A stretch of 64,000 bases of DNA from Yoonia sp. I 8.24 (GTDB lineage Bacteria; Pseudomonadota; Alphaproteobacteria; Rhodobacterales; Rhodobacteraceae). The stretch covers positions 1-64,000 of the forward strand of contig NZ_JACXGQ010000001.1 in NCBI RefSeq assembly GCF_022096995.1, in the 5' to 3' direction. Positions 32,233 to 42,197 of this stretch are shown piece after piece. The stretch's first letter is position 1; the number at the start of each line of letters is the position of its first letter. A model generated the notes under the pieces. It worked only from the letters and a program-made list of their open reading frames with translations, was not told where the DNA came from and searched no databases. The position numbers and the translations under genes were made by a program.

Positions 32233-32803
32233 CCCAATCTGCGGGCGTGTCGAGGTCCAGTAGAGCCTGATCACCAATGGGGACCAAGTGGACGCGATCG
32301 CCGTGTGCGGCGACAATCTGCGCCGCACCTGTATCGCCTGTTAATAGCGCAAACTGTGGGCGCAATGACCCGTTGAAAATGATCGGATGTCCCGGCTTAT
32401 TGGTCTGCGTTGCACCGCGCCAGATCAACGCATCGGGATGTCCGCTGCGGGCCCGCAACAACGCATCCATATCTTGCGTTTGTATGTCGGCAAGATCCGC
32501 CAGCACGACCATAAAAGCATCCGCATCTGGCAGCGCTGCGACACCCGCGCGCAGGCTTGCGCTCATTCCTTCGGCGGCGTTTGGGACTGCGACGATGTGC
32601 ACATTGAGATCGCCAATCGCCTGTGCGCGCGGATGGTCAAGGGCGGGCAGGGTGACAAATACCTGCTGCCCAGTCGCAAGCGCACGCAATACCTGCGTGC
32701 GGATCAACGTGTGGCCTTCAACAGTCTCAAGAAGCTTGTCACGCCCGCCCATGCGCGTCGATTTGCCCGCAGCAAGGATCAAGATTGGGCAGCACGCGTG
32801 CAT
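32210..32803 (-). CDS. MobA/MocA-like molybdopterin nucleotidyltransferase
   Basis: 197 residues from the ATG at 32803. The N-terminal signature LILAAGKSTRMGGRDKL, split as LILAAGKSTRMGG, is that of the MobA-like NTP-transferase family that attaches CTP or GTP to molybdenum cofactor. DALIWRGATQTNKPGHPIIF (about 130-150) contains the conserved GHPIIF motif and LTGDTGAAQIV, as in MocA. It is four bases after the SYLF gene, so it is probably co-transcribed. The exact nucleotide donor is not determined here. Confidence 0.8.
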   Translation of the reverse strand: MHACCPILILAAGKSTRMGGRDKLLETVEGHTLIRTQVLRALATGQQVFVTLPALDHPRAQAIGDLNVHIVAVPNAAEGMSASLRAGVAALPDADAFMVVLADLADIQTQDMDALLRARSGHPDALIWRGATQTNKPGHPIIFNGSLRPQFALLTGDTGAAQIVAAHGDRVHLVPIGDQALLDLDTPADWASWRASQ

Positions 32804-32807
32804 AACC

Positions 32808-33365
32808 CTAAGGGATAATTCGCGTATATTTTGTGCCTTCAAGTGTGGCGCCAAGGCGCAAACCAGTTTGCCCGAACACCACAGCAATCACAGGAGAAAG
32901 CGATGTCGTCGTCTCTGCGCGCAACATTTCGCTTTGATCACTAATAGCATATTCGATATCGGCACCGGCGGCCCATCCCGGCGATTGGCGGAACTCCATC
33001 AATGCTTCTTGGGTCATGAAAAACAGCACGTGGCTGTATTGCTGCGCGCCAATTTGTAAACCAGCACTGCCCGAGGCCGCAGCGTAGTAATCAACGGTCG
33101 ATTCACCGATGCGCAACGCACCGCGTCCAAATGATCCGCCAAGCCCAAGCCCGACTTCTGTGATTAGCGGCATGACCAACATCCCGTTTGCACGGCTCGC
33201 AAGGTCGCTGACGCCGGGGTAGGATGCGTAAAGTGCGTTCAATGTCGTGTCGACGCGCGCATCAATGGTGCTTGCGCCAGCGCCGCCAATGCCATTGCTA
33301 CAAGCGCCCAGAGTTGACGTTGCCAACGCGCCGAGCGCAAAACTACGCCGTGAAATGAAATCCAT
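32808..33365 (-). CDS. SYLF (YSC84)-domain lipoprotein
   Basis: 185 residues from the ATG at 33365, after AAGGTGGA. The start MDFISRRSFALGALA has a twin-arginine and the lipobox LGAC (Cys about 22) for lipidation. GSFGRGALRIGESTVDYYAAASG, split around 80-102, and LRLGATLEG at the end match the SYLF domain, which binds lipids. It probably sits in the inner or outer membrane. Function in bacteria is not defined; it heads a two-gene unit. Confidence 0.8.
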   Translation of the reverse strand: MDFISRRSFALGALATSTLGACSNGIGGAGASTIDARVDTTLNALYASYPGVSDLASRANGMLVMPLITEVGLGLGGSFGRGALRIGESTVDYYAAASGSAGLQIGAQQYSHVLFFMTQEALMEFRQSPGWAAGADIEYAISDQSEMLRAETTTSLSPVIAVVFGQTGLRLGATLEGTKYTRIIP

Positions 33366-33570
33366 TTGATCCACCTTATTTTACCTGTTTTGAGACGTTT
33401 GTCCGTCTCTTATGCGAGGAACTATAGATGAACGGTGGAACACTGTCACCATTTGGTTTTATGAGGAAAAAGATCGACAAACACCCAAACCTTGTCGCGT
33501 TACAAATTCGTTGCTATACACGCTAGGGAGCAAAGCTAAATCAATATTAACTATTAAGGCGACGCGCACG

Positions 33571-34842
33571 ATGGCTCTCAATCCCGGAGACCTCTTGTTT
33601 GTCGGCTGGGACGCCGACAACGAAGATATTGCATTTATTGCAACCACGGATATTGCCGCTGGCGAGGTGATCTATTTTACCGACGATGAACGTGATGCCT
33701 CGGGGTTTTTTGGTTCCGAACAACTGATGGAATGGACGGTTCCAGCAGGTGGTATATCGGCAGGAACCGTCGTGACAATCGACATGGACCCCGTTGCCGA
33801 TACAGTCACTTTTGATGCGGGTGGTACTGTCGACTATATCAAAGGTGGCTACCAAATCGCGACGGCAAACGAAATGTTTTGGGCGTTTCAGGGTACGCGC
33901 GTTGGGGACGACGTAACCGCAACAAATTATATCGCCGTGATTGCCAACGAGGCCGATGGCAGTGACACGCAGACACCAAATCTAACCGGCACCGGTTTGA
34001 CGACCAGTAACGGCGCGTTGATCATCGATGGTGACGAAGACATTATGGAATGGACGGGCGACGCCAGTTTGCCTGATCCTGTCCAGCAAAGTGACTTGAT
34101 CGATTCGATCATGGACACGAACAACTGGACTACCGCTGATGGCACTGGAAATCAGAACCCGGGCGGCGGCTTCGATATCGATGATCAAAGCGTTGTCTGT
34201 TTCGCGCTTGGCACAAAGATTACGATGCCAAATGGCGCGACAAAGATCGAAGATCTTCGTATCGGTGATTTGGTGACGACCGCGTCGGGGGCGGATACAC
34301 CGATTGAGTGGATCGGGCACATCCACATTCCCGCTGACCGATTGGCGCAAAACCCCAAACTACGCCCCATTCGTATTACAGCCGGTGCACTTGGGCATGG
34401 ATTGCCAAAACGCGACTTGCTTGTGTCGCGTCAGCACCGCATTTTGGTGTCGTCCAAAATTTCTGAGCGCATGTTTGGTGTGTCAGAGGTTCTTGTCGCA
34501 GCCATCCGGCTTGTTGGAATTCCGGGCATCTATATTGACAAAACGGTCACGGAAATCAGGTATTTCCACATTCTATGCACCGAACATGTTGTCCTTTTTG
34601 CCGAAGGTGCGCCCGCAGAAAGCCTTTTGCTTGGCGAGCAGGCGCGCGTTGCGCTGCCTGCTGCAGCTGTTGAAGAGCTTACAACGCTTTTTCCACACCA
34701 AATGCAGCGCGGATATATCGCGCGCAGCGCATTAAGAATGACATCCGCACCAAGACAAAACACGCTGGTGGCGCGGCATCGCAAAAATCAAAAACCACTT
34801 TTGCAAAGTTTTGCGGGAAACCCGAAAAATACCCTACATTAA
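33571..34842 (+). CDS. Hint-domain protein with N-terminal beta domain
   Basis: 423 residues from the ATG at 33571, after AAGGCG; earlier in-frame starts lie in sequence with no protein-like pattern. Residues about 1-190 form a beta-rich domain (MALNPGDLLFVGWDADNED, AAGEVIYFTDDE). From about 208 the Hint block begins: CFALGTKITMPNGATKIEDL, then LVSRQHRILVSSK and FHILCTEHVVLFAEG. It is the second Hint protein in 2 kb and could process itself or attach to the cell surface. The stop overlaps hemB by four bases, convergently. Confidence 0.78.
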   Translation: MALNPGDLLFVGWDADNEDIAFIATTDIAAGEVIYFTDDERDASGFFGSEQLMEWTVPAGGISAGTVVTIDMDPVADTVTFDAGGTVDYIKGGYQIATANEMFWAFQGTRVGDDVTATNYIAVIANEADGSDTQTPNLTGTGLTTSNGALIIDGDEDIMEWTGDASLPDPVQQSDLIDSIMDTNNWTTADGTGNQNPGGGFDIDDQSVVCFALGTKITMPNGATKIEDLRIGDLVTTASGADTPIEWIGHIHIPADRLAQNPKLRPIRITAGALGHGLPKRDLLVSRQHRILVSSKISERMFGVSEVLVAAIRLVGIPGIYIDKTVTEIRYFHILCTEHVVLFAEGAPAESLLLGEQARVALPAAAVEELTTLFPHQMQRGYIARSALRMTSAPRQNTLVARHRKNQKPLLQSFAGNPKNTLH

Positions 34843-35837
34843 TGTGCCAACAACTTTGCGGCACGTGGCGCGAAATAGGTCAAAACGCCATCACAGCCCG
34901 CGCGCTTGAAAGCCAATAGGCTTTCCATCATGACCGCATCGCCATCAAGCCAACCGTTTTGCGCCGCCGCCTGCAACATCGCGTATTCGCCACTTACTTG
35001 ATAGGCGAATGTCGGCACGCCAAACCCATCTTTGACGCGGCGGCAAATATCCAAATAGGGCATGCCGGGTTTGACCATGACCATATCCGCGCCCTCGGAC
35101 AGATCGCGTTCCACAAGGCGCAGCGCCTCATCTGAATTTCCCGGGTCCATTTGATAGGTTTTCTTATCACCAGTGAGCGCCGATGACGCCCCAACCGCGT
35201 CCCGAAACGGCCCATAAAACGCAGAAGCGTATTTGGCCGTATAGCTTAGGATTGCGACATCCTGATACCCTGCGGCTTCAAGCCCCGCACGGATCGCGCC
35301 AATCCGCCCATCCATCATATCAGACGGCCCCAGAATATCGGCCCCGGCTTCCGCTTGCGCCAGCGCCATTTTCACGAGCGCCTCAACCGTGCGGTCATTC
35401 ACGATTTCGCCATTTTCGACAAACCCGTCGTGGCCGTTGATATTGTAAGGATCAAGCGCGATATCGGTCATCACAGCGATTTCTGGCGCCGCGGATTTGA
35501 TCGCGCGAATGGCCTGATTTGTCAGGTTATTTGGGTCCCACGCCATGGCGCAATCTTCAGTACGGGCGTCCATCCCGGTGTACGGAAAAATGCACATCGC
35601 GCGAATGCCAAGCGCTTGCGCCTCGACTGCTGCCTTGGCGATCCGGTCAACGGTTTTGCGCGTCACACCGGGCATAGAAGCGATCGGCGTTTCCGCATCG
35701 ACACCATCCATCACAAACACCGGCCAGATCAAGTCATCCACGCTCAGTGAATTCTGCCGTGTGAGCGCACGGAGACTGGCAGATTTACGATTGCGCCGCA
35801 GCCGGGTGGCCGGAAAAGATGCGATAGTAGGTTTCAT
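34839..35837 (-). CDS. hemB: Delta-aminolevulinic acid dehydratase (porphobilinogen synthase)
   Basis: 332 residues, the usual family length. It joins two aminolevulinate molecules to porphobilinogen in heme and bacteriochlorophyll synthesis. Both Schiff-base lysines are in view: AILSYTAKYASAFYGPF (about 194-210) and MVMVKPGMPYLDI (about 246-258). The metal-binding region near DIALDPYNINGHDG is of the alphaproteobacterial (Mg-type) form, with Asp/His in place of the Cys cluster. The start is preceded by a purine-rich stretch. Its 3' end overlaps a convergent gene. Confidence 0.95.
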   Translation of the reverse strand: MKPTIASFPATRLRRNRKSASLRALTRQNSLSVDDLIWPVFVMDGVDAETPIASMPGVTRKTVDRIAKAAVEAQALGIRAMCIFPYTGMDARTEDCAMAWDPNNLTNQAIRAIKSAAPEIAVMTDIALDPYNINGHDGFVENGEIVNDRTVEALVKMALAQAEAGADILGPSDMMDGRIGAIRAGLEAAGYQDVAILSYTAKYASAFYGPFRDAVGASSALTGDKKTYQMDPGNSDEALRLVERDLSEGADMVMVKPGMPYLDICRRVKDGFGVPTFAYQVSGEYAMLQAAAQNGWLDGDAVMMESLLAFKRAGCDGVLTYFAPRAAKLLAH

Positions 35838-35923
35838 GACATGCCTTCATATTTTACTTAAGTCTTGGTCGCACGGATTTTTGCGCTTCACAAGTCTGGG
35901 CATCCGGGAAACAGGTCGTTAAG

Positions 35924-36484
35924 TTGGCAAGCGAGCGCAAAGAGAATTGGGGCAGTGCTTTGGATCTAAACGATGTTTTTTCGCGGATACTCAGCTTTCG
36001 GACGTTTTCGAACCTTTGGTATTGGCTGGCTGTTTGTACCTCATGGATGATCGCCTGCTATTGGGTTGTGGGCGTACCGCTTGATATGATCCACCGGGCC
36101 CGGCGGCATGGCGGACAAGCGGCGCAAGATCTCGAAATGCTGGTTGCGGTGAACGTCCGACGTTTGCAGATGTTCACACAGTGGGATCGGATCGCATCCG
36201 TCGGTTTCGCCACATTTATCCTAACGTCAGTCACGGTGTCTGCGTTTTTCTATGAGTTTGAAGTCGCCAAGGGTTTGTTTTTCATTCTCGTTCCCATCAC
36301 AATTGCCATGTTGGTAAATATTTGTGCAGCGGCACATTTGAACGACGCACCGCGCGAAGGCGGCGCGCTTGTCAAATATTTGATACTTGTCCGGCTCTGG
36401 ATACAGGTGGTGGCGATGGTCGCAATTTTTATCTCTGTCATCTATGGCATGTTCTTTAACCTGACGCAGCCATTCGGGTACTAG
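35924..36484 (+). CDS. Four-helix membrane protein (annotated elsewhere as SufBCD complex component)
   Basis: 186 residues from a TTG at 35924; a TTG 13 codons downstream could instead be the start, as no ATG is suitably placed. Residues contain FSNLWYWLAVCTSWMI and VPLDMIHRARRHGGQAAQDL, a conserved block in Rhodobacteraceae proteins commonly labelled 'component of SufBCD complex', without known biochemistry. Four membrane stretches lie at about 30-50, 88-108, 116-134 and 155-178. It is divergent from hemB. Confidence 0.7.
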   Translation: MASERKENWGSALDLNDVFSRILSFRTFSNLWYWLAVCTSWMIACYWVVGVPLDMIHRARRHGGQAAQDLEMLVAVNVRRLQMFTQWDRIASVGFATFILTSVTVSAFFYEFEVAKGLFFILVPITIAMLVNICAAAHLNDAPREGGALVKYLILVRLWIQVVAMVAIFISVIYGMFFNLTQPFGY

Positions 36485-36523
36485 GCGGTTGACACGCCGT
36501 GCGGGCAGGGTAGGTCATCGGCC

Positions 36524-39500
36524 ATGGTAAACAACACGCATATCACCGTATCCGGCGCGCCCGAAGGGCATGACGCGCAGCTGATTTTGGCCGAATTGTC
36601 CAAGGGTGCGCCCGTTGTGCATATCGCGCGTGACGACAAACGACTTGCTGCAATGCAAGCCGCGCTCGCGTTTTTTGCGCCAGATATCCCGGTATTCACC
36701 TTCCCCGCCTGGGACTGTTTGCCTTACGACCGGGCGTCGCCAAACCCCAATGTTTCTGCGGCGCGAATGGCCACGCTTGCGGCGCTGACCCATGGGATGC
36801 CTGAAAAATTCATCTTACTCACCTCGCTTGCCGCCGCAACGCAACGTGTGCCCGCGCGCAGTATCCTGCGCGAGGCAGCATTTCAGGCCACCGTTGGGCA
36901 ACGTATGGACGAAGCTGCTTTGCGCAACTTCTTAGTGCGCATGGGATTTACCCAAAGCCCGACAGTAATGGAACCCGGCGATTACGCGGTGCGCGGTGGG
37001 ATTATCGACATCTACGCACCGGGGCATGCGGGGCCTGTGCGGCTTGATCTTTTTGGTGATGTTTTGGACGGGGCGCGCCGCTTTGATCCGGCGACCCAAC
37101 GCACAACCGAAAAACTGACCGAGATCGAATTGGCACCTGTGTCCGAGGTGATCTTGGACGAGGCGGCGATCACCCGGTTTCGTCAAAATTATAGGATCGA
37201 ATTTGGCGCAGCTGGCACGGATGATCCGCTCTACGAGGCGGTGAGCGCAGGGCGCAAACACGCAGGTATCGAGCATTGGCTTGGCTTTTTCCAAAAAGAC
37301 CTAGAAACCTTATTCGACTATTTACCACGGGCGACCGTTACGCTGGATGACCAGATGGGCCCGATGCGCTTAGCCCGGTGGGAGAGCGTCGCCGACCAAT
37401 ATGGCACGCGGATGCATGCGCTGACCCAAAAGGGCCGTATGGACAGCGTCTATAAACCAGCGCCACCCGCATTACTTTATCTTGATGATGCCGCGTGGGA
37501 TGCAGCAATAGCGGATCACCGCGTATTGCAGTTTTCGGCGTTAAAACAGGCCACTGGCATGGGCGTCATTGATGCAGGCGCCCGCATCGGCCGCAACTTC
37601 GCGCCGGAACGGCAGCAAGAAGATGTTAATCTTTTCAGCGCCCTCGCCAGCCATGTGAAGGTGCGCACGCAAGAAGGGCCCGTTATCATTGCCTCTTATT
37701 CTGAAGGGGCGCGTGAACGGCTGGAAGGGCTGATCGCAGACGAAGGCATTCCAGAAACTGTATTGGTCAAAGATTTCAGCCGCGTTGGCAAGTCGGGCGT
37801 TCATCTAGCCGTTTGGCCGCTTGATCACGGGTTCGAAGCACCCGGCCTGACAGTGATTTCTGAGCAAGATGTTCTCGGCGATCGCCTGATCCGCCAAACC
37901 AAACGCAAACGCCGCGCCGAGAATTTCTTGTCAGAGGCCAATAGCCTCACCCACGGTGATCTCGTGGTGCATGTCGATCACGGCGTGGGGCGTTTCAAAG
38001 GCATGGAAGTGGTCAGCGCATTGGGTGCGGCCCATGAATGCCTGCTGATCGAATATGCAGAAGACTCAAAGCTATATCTCCCCGTCGAAAACATCGAACT
38101 GCTGTCAAAATACGGGCATGACACCGGGCTGCTGGATAAGCTGGGTGGCGGCGCATGGCAGGCGAAAAAGGCCAAGCTGAAAGAGCGTATTCGCCAGATT
38201 GCCGAGCGGCTGATCCGCGTGGCGGCCGAACGTGAATTGCGCACTGCGCCCGCGATGGACCCGCCAGAGGGGCTTTGGGATCAGTTTTTGGCGCGGTTCC
38301 CTTACGTGGAAACCGATGATCAATTGGCCGCCATTGCTGATGTGCTCGAAGATTTGGCCGCGGGGAAACCGATGGACCGCCTGATTTGCGGTGACGTCGG
38401 TTTCGGCAAGACCGAAGTTGCCATTCGCGCGGCCTTTGTCGCGGCGCTTGCGGGTATTCAGGTCGCCATCATTGCCCCCACCACATTGCTTGCGCGCCAG
38501 CATTACAAAAGCTTTGCAGAGCGTTTTCGTGGCTTTCCTGTCAATGTGCGGCCGCTGTCGCGTTTTGTTTCGGCCAAGGATGCCGCATTGACCCGTGATG
38601 GGATCACCAAAGGCACGGTGGATATCGTCGTTGGGACCCATGCGCTATTAGCCAAAGGTGTGCGGTTTAAGAACCTTGGTATGCTTGTCATTGATGAAGA
38701 ACAAAAATTTGGTGTGCAGCATAAAGAACGCCTGAAACAGTTGCGGACAGATGTGCATGTGTTGACGCTGACTGCGACGCCGATCCCACGCACCTTACAG
38801 CTGTCATTGTCGGGTGTGCGCGACCTGTCTATCATTGGCACGCCGCCGATCGACCGTTTGGCGATCCGCACCTATGTTAGCGAATTCGACAGCGTGACAA
38901 TCCGCGAAGCCTTGCTGCGTGAACATTACCGGGGTGGGCAATCGTTTATCGTGGTGCCACGCATTGCCGATATGCCCGAGATGGAAGAGTTTCTGAAAAC
39001 ACAAATGCCCGAGATCAGCTATATCACCGCCACCGGTCAGATGGCCGCAGGTGAGCTAGATGACCGGATGAACGCGTTTTACGACGGCAAATATGACGTG
39101 CTTTTGGCGACGACGATTGTTGAATCCGGCCTTGATATCCCGACGGCCAACACGATGATCGTCTGGCGGTCTGATATGTTTGGCCTGTCGCAGCTCTATC
39201 AAATTCGAGGACGCGTTGGCCGTTCAAAAACCCGCGCTTATGCTTACCTGACGACTAAACCGCGTCAAAAACTGACCGATACGGCACAAAAACGTCTGCG
39301 CGTTTTGGGGTCAATTGATAGCCTTGGCGCGGGCTTTACCCTGGCCAGTCAAGATCTGGACATTCGCGGCGCAGGGAACCTGTTGGGCGAAGAACAATCA
39401 GGCCAAATGCGCGAAGTTGGGTATGAGTTGTATCAACAGATGCTTGAAGATCAGATCGCTGCGATCAAATCGGGTGACGCAGAGGGCATCATCGACGACG

Positions 39501-39973
39501 GACAATGGGCACCGCAGATTAACCTTGGCGTGCCGGTATTGATCCCCGAAGACTATGTGCCCGATTTGGATGTGCGTTTGGGCCTTTACCGCCGTCTGTC
39601 CGAGCTGGCAACGAAGGTCGAGCTTGAAGGTTTTGCCGCTGAAATGATCGACCGTTTTGGCAAATTGCCGCGTGAGGTCAATACGTTGATGTTGGTGGTG
39701 CGGATTAAGGCGATGTGCAAACGCGCTGGGATCGCGAAATTGGATGCAGGGCCGAAAGGGGCCACGATTCAATTCCACAACGATAAATTCGCCTCTCCGC
39801 AGGGGTTGGTCGAATTTGTGCATGCCCAAAACGGGCAGGCGAAGGTCAAAGAAAACAAGATTGTTGTGTTGCAGGATTGGTCCAAAGAGCGCGATAAAAT
39901 TCAAGGCGCGTTTAATATTGCCCGCGCCTTGGCACAAAAACTGGCCGATGAGAAAAAGAAAAAGGCCGGGTAA
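36524..39973 (+). CDS. mfd: Transcription-repair coupling factor
   Basis: 1149 residues, the normal length for Mfd. It displaces stalled RNA polymerase and recruits UvrA. The N-terminal UvrB-homology region holds TFPAWDCLPYDRASPN. The RNA-polymerase-binding part follows (LVHVDHGVGRFKGM near 483-496), then the helicase with Walker A GDVGFGKTEVAI (about 622-633), DEEQKFGV (DEEQ box), TATPIPRTLQLSLSG and RGRVGRSK. It ends in a terminator whose stem includes the stop codon. Confidence 0.97.
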   Translation: MVNNTHITVSGAPEGHDAQLILAELSKGAPVVHIARDDKRLAAMQAALAFFAPDIPVFTFPAWDCLPYDRASPNPNVSAARMATLAALTHGMPEKFILLTSLAAATQRVPARSILREAAFQATVGQRMDEAALRNFLVRMGFTQSPTVMEPGDYAVRGGIIDIYAPGHAGPVRLDLFGDVLDGARRFDPATQRTTEKLTEIELAPVSEVILDEAAITRFRQNYRIEFGAAGTDDPLYEAVSAGRKHAGIEHWLGFFQKDLETLFDYLPRATVTLDDQMGPMRLARWESVADQYGTRMHALTQKGRMDSVYKPAPPALLYLDDAAWDAAIADHRVLQFSALKQATGMGVIDAGARIGRNFAPERQQEDVNLFSALASHVKVRTQEGPVIIASYSEGARERLEGLIADEGIPETVLVKDFSRVGKSGVHLAVWPLDHGFEAPGLTVISEQDVLGDRLIRQTKRKRRAENFLSEANSLTHGDLVVHVDHGVGRFKGMEVVSALGAAHECLLIEYAEDSKLYLPVENIELLSKYGHDTGLLDKLGGGAWQAKKAKLKERIRQIAERLIRVAAERELRTAPAMDPPEGLWDQFLARFPYVETDDQLAAIADVLEDLAAGKPMDRLICGDVGFGKTEVAIRAAFVAALAGIQVAIIAPTTLLARQHYKSFAERFRGFPVNVRPLSRFVSAKDAALTRDGITKGTVDIVVGTHALLAKGVRFKNLGMLVIDEEQKFGVQHKERLKQLRTDVHVLTLTATPIPRTLQLSLSGVRDLSIIGTPPIDRLAIRTYVSEFDSVTIREALLREHYRGGQSFIVVPRIADMPEMEEFLKTQMPEISYITATGQMAAGELDDRMNAFYDGKYDVLLATTIVESGLDIPTANTMIVWRSDMFGLSQLYQIRGRVGRSKTRAYAYLTTKPRQKLTDTAQKRLRVLGSIDSLGAGFTLASQDLDIRGAGNLLGEEQSGQMREVGYELYQQMLEDQIAAIKSGDAEGIIDDGQWAPQINLGVPVLIPEDYVPDLDVRLGLYRRLSELATKVELEGFAAEMIDRFGKLPREVNTLMLVVRIKAMCKRAGIAKLDAGPKGATIQFHNDKFASPQGLVEFVHAQNGQAKVKENKIVVLQDWSKERDKIQGAFNIARALAQKLADEKKKKAG

Positions 39974-39990
39974 ACCCGGCCTGATTTTTT
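39963..39990 (+). terminator. Rho-independent terminator overlapping the mfd stop
   Basis: AGGCCGGGT (39963-39971) pairs with ACCCGGCCT (39974-39982) with no mismatch; GATTTTTT follows. The mfd TAA at 39971-39973 lies at the hairpin tip. It probably also serves the convergent gene. Confidence 0.85.
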
Positions 39991-40020
39991 GAGTATTTTT
40001 GGCAAGATGATATAGGGGGC

Positions 40021-41217
40021 TTACTCTTCGCCAGGGCGTTTGATCATGGTTGTCAGCCAAAGTGCGAGGCTCGCACAAACCAGCGCGCCATAAGCCATCG
40101 GCATCGGCGTGCCGTCAAACATCAGCGCGACCGGGGCCGCGATCATCACCGCACCAACCGTTGCCACAGCTGCGATCACCGATGCTGCAAGCCCGGCAAT
40201 GTGCCCCATTTCCTCCATCGCGAGCGCGTTCAGGTTGCCGATTGTCAACCCGGCCTGAAAGAAATTCCCAAGCACCCAAATGACATAGGCCCCAAAGCTC
40301 AGCCAATATGGGCCATCAAATAGGGTGACTAAAATCAGCATAATGGTCAGAAAAATCTGCGCGGTATACATCGTCTTGATAATAGCGCGCATCCCGAGGC
40401 GCACCACGAGGCGCGCATTAACCACACTGGCGCTCGAGGCGCAAATCGCGATACCGCCGAACCAGAGATGGAAATGCTCTGCCTGACCAAATGTCTGGTC
40501 AAACACCTGCTGCGTTGAAGAGATTAACGTGAACAACATGCCAAAGGTCAGCGTCTGGACCAAGATCGACAGCCGCGCCGTACGATGAACGAACATTTCG
40601 TGCACAGCCGATCCGATTGACTTCATACTAAGTGGACGACGTTTTTCTGGGGTCAGTGTTTCTGGCTGCCTCAGAAGAAGCCAAAGCAATACGGCGGCTG
40701 CAAAGACGACAAATGCCCCGAATATGCCGCGCCAACCGAAGCCGATAATGACGTAATGTCCGATTGTTGGTGCGAGTGCGGGTATGATCGAAAACACCAG
40801 CATGACAAATGACATAATCCGCGCCATTTCCCGCCCACTGTAAAGATCGCGCACCAGTGCCATTGCCACAACACGCGGACCGGCAGCGCCAAGGCCTTGG
40901 ATCACGCGGGCGAGCAGCATAATCTCTATGCTTTGCGATTGCCATGCAACCACACAGGCAGTGATATAAATCAGCGCACCACCAACCATCACGGGTTTGC
41001 GGCCAAATGCGTCTGACAATGGCCCGGTGAACAGGGTGCCAATCCCCATACCGAACACAAAGCTGGTGATAATAAGCTGCGCGCGGTTCAGATGCAGCGG
41101 TGTCAGTTCCTGTCCAATTTGGGGCAGGGCGGGTAACATCGCGTCGATCGAAAATGCCACGGTCGCGGCAAGCATTGCCATAAGCGCAATAAATTCAGTT
41201 TGGGGTAGTCGTTTCAT
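40021..41217 (-). CDS. MFS multidrug exporter, Bcr/CflA family
   Basis: 398 residues with about twelve hydrophobic segments. The start MKRLPQTEFIALMAML and SIDAMLPALPQIGQ, the GPLSDAFGRKPV segment (MFS loop 2-3 motif) and RVIQGLGAAGPRVVAMALVRD (motif C region) are typical of the Bcr/CflA subgroup, which exports drugs such as bicyclomycin or chloramphenicol by proton antiport. It is convergent with mfd. The substrate is not known. Confidence 0.88.
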   Translation of the reverse strand: MKRLPQTEFIALMAMLAATVAFSIDAMLPALPQIGQELTPLHLNRAQLIITSFVFGMGIGTLFTGPLSDAFGRKPVMVGGALIYITACVVAWQSQSIEIMLLARVIQGLGAAGPRVVAMALVRDLYSGREMARIMSFVMLVFSIIPALAPTIGHYVIIGFGWRGIFGAFVVFAAAVLLWLLLRQPETLTPEKRRPLSMKSIGSAVHEMFVHRTARLSILVQTLTFGMLFTLISSTQQVFDQTFGQAEHFHLWFGGIAICASSASVVNARLVVRLGMRAIIKTMYTAQIFLTIMLILVTLFDGPYWLSFGAYVIWVLGNFFQAGLTIGNLNALAMEEMGHIAGLAASVIAAVATVGAVMIAAPVALMFDGTPMPMAYGALVCASLALWLTTMIKRPGEE

Positions 41218-41348
41218 TTTTCAGATCCATCAAAAAGCAAAATAGCGTCGCCACGACAGGCAACAGGTCGCGGTGATTAACCGCGTTGCTTATGGGGCCG
41301 CTGAAATGCGGTGATGGTCATTGGTGTGCCATGCAGGCTGCGGAGCAG

Positions 41349-41993
41349 TCATGCGTCTTCTTCGAGCTTACTCATGATCTCTGTGATCACGTCTTTCCAG
41401 ACTTCAGGGGGTTGCGCCCCGGGCACGGCATGCTGCTGTGCTACGATAAATGTGGGGACAGAGTTGACCCCCATTTCGCGGCTATGTTTGTCGCGTGCAC
41501 GAATATCGGCGGTATCGGCATCCGAGGCCAGCAGCTTGGTCACTGTCGCCGCATCCATTTCGGCGGTATCGGCAATATCTGCGAGAACTTCGTGATTGCT
41601 AATATCGCGGCCTTCGATGAAATAGGCTTTGAACAACAGATCAACCACAAAGGTCTGACGCTGCTCAATCCCGGCCCAGTGAATCAACCGATGCGCATCA
41701 ATCGTATTGGGGGTAATCTTTATCCCATCAAAATTAATATGCGCGCCGGTTTTTTCGGCGTGTTCCACCACGGGGGCATAGGCACGCACGGCGGCTTCCT
41801 TGCCGCCAAATTTGGTTTCCAGATATTCGCGGCGATCCATGCCACCCGCGGGCATATCCGGGTTCAATTGAAACGGATGCCATTCCATGACAAACGGATG
41901 ATCCGGGAAGTCTAACAAAGCCTTATCAAGATTGGTTTTGCCGATGTAGCACCAGGGGCAGATCGGATCGGAAATAATGTCGAGCTTGACCAT
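41349..41993 (-). CDS. FrnE-like DsbA-family oxidoreductase
   Basis: 214 residues. The thioredoxin-type active site is CPWC (Cys12 and Cys15) in ISDPICPWCYIGK. The FrnE pattern continues: MEWHPFQLNPDMP, then AHRLIHWAG and VPTFIVAQQHAVPGAQPPEV with the conserved cis-proline (VPTF). No signal peptide, so cytoplasmic. Such proteins act in thiol-disulfide exchange or as isomerases in detoxification; the substrate is unknown. It is followed by the MFS gene on the same strand. Confidence 0.88.
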   Translation of the reverse strand: MVKLDIISDPICPWCYIGKTNLDKALLDFPDHPFVMEWHPFQLNPDMPAGGMDRREYLETKFGGKEAAVRAYAPVVEHAEKTGAHINFDGIKITPNTIDAHRLIHWAGIEQRQTFVVDLLFKAYFIEGRDISNHEVLADIADTAEMDAATVTKLLASDADTADIRARDKHSREMGVNSVPTFIVAQQHAVPGAQPPEVWKDVITEIMSKLEEDA

Positions 41994-42197
41994 CTGGGCC
42001 TCCTGCCGTGTCGAATCTTATGGGTTTACGCGGATAACCTTACAAATTTCATGCAAGCGGGTGCCGCGCGCTGACGCACTGATACCATGTTAGCGCCAAA
42101 GAACCAGTGCAATTGCTGTGCAGCACAGCACAACATATCCTAAATTTGGTGCGTGTCAGAGTTGCAAGCCTCTGATCGCCTGCATAAAAGAAGCGGT

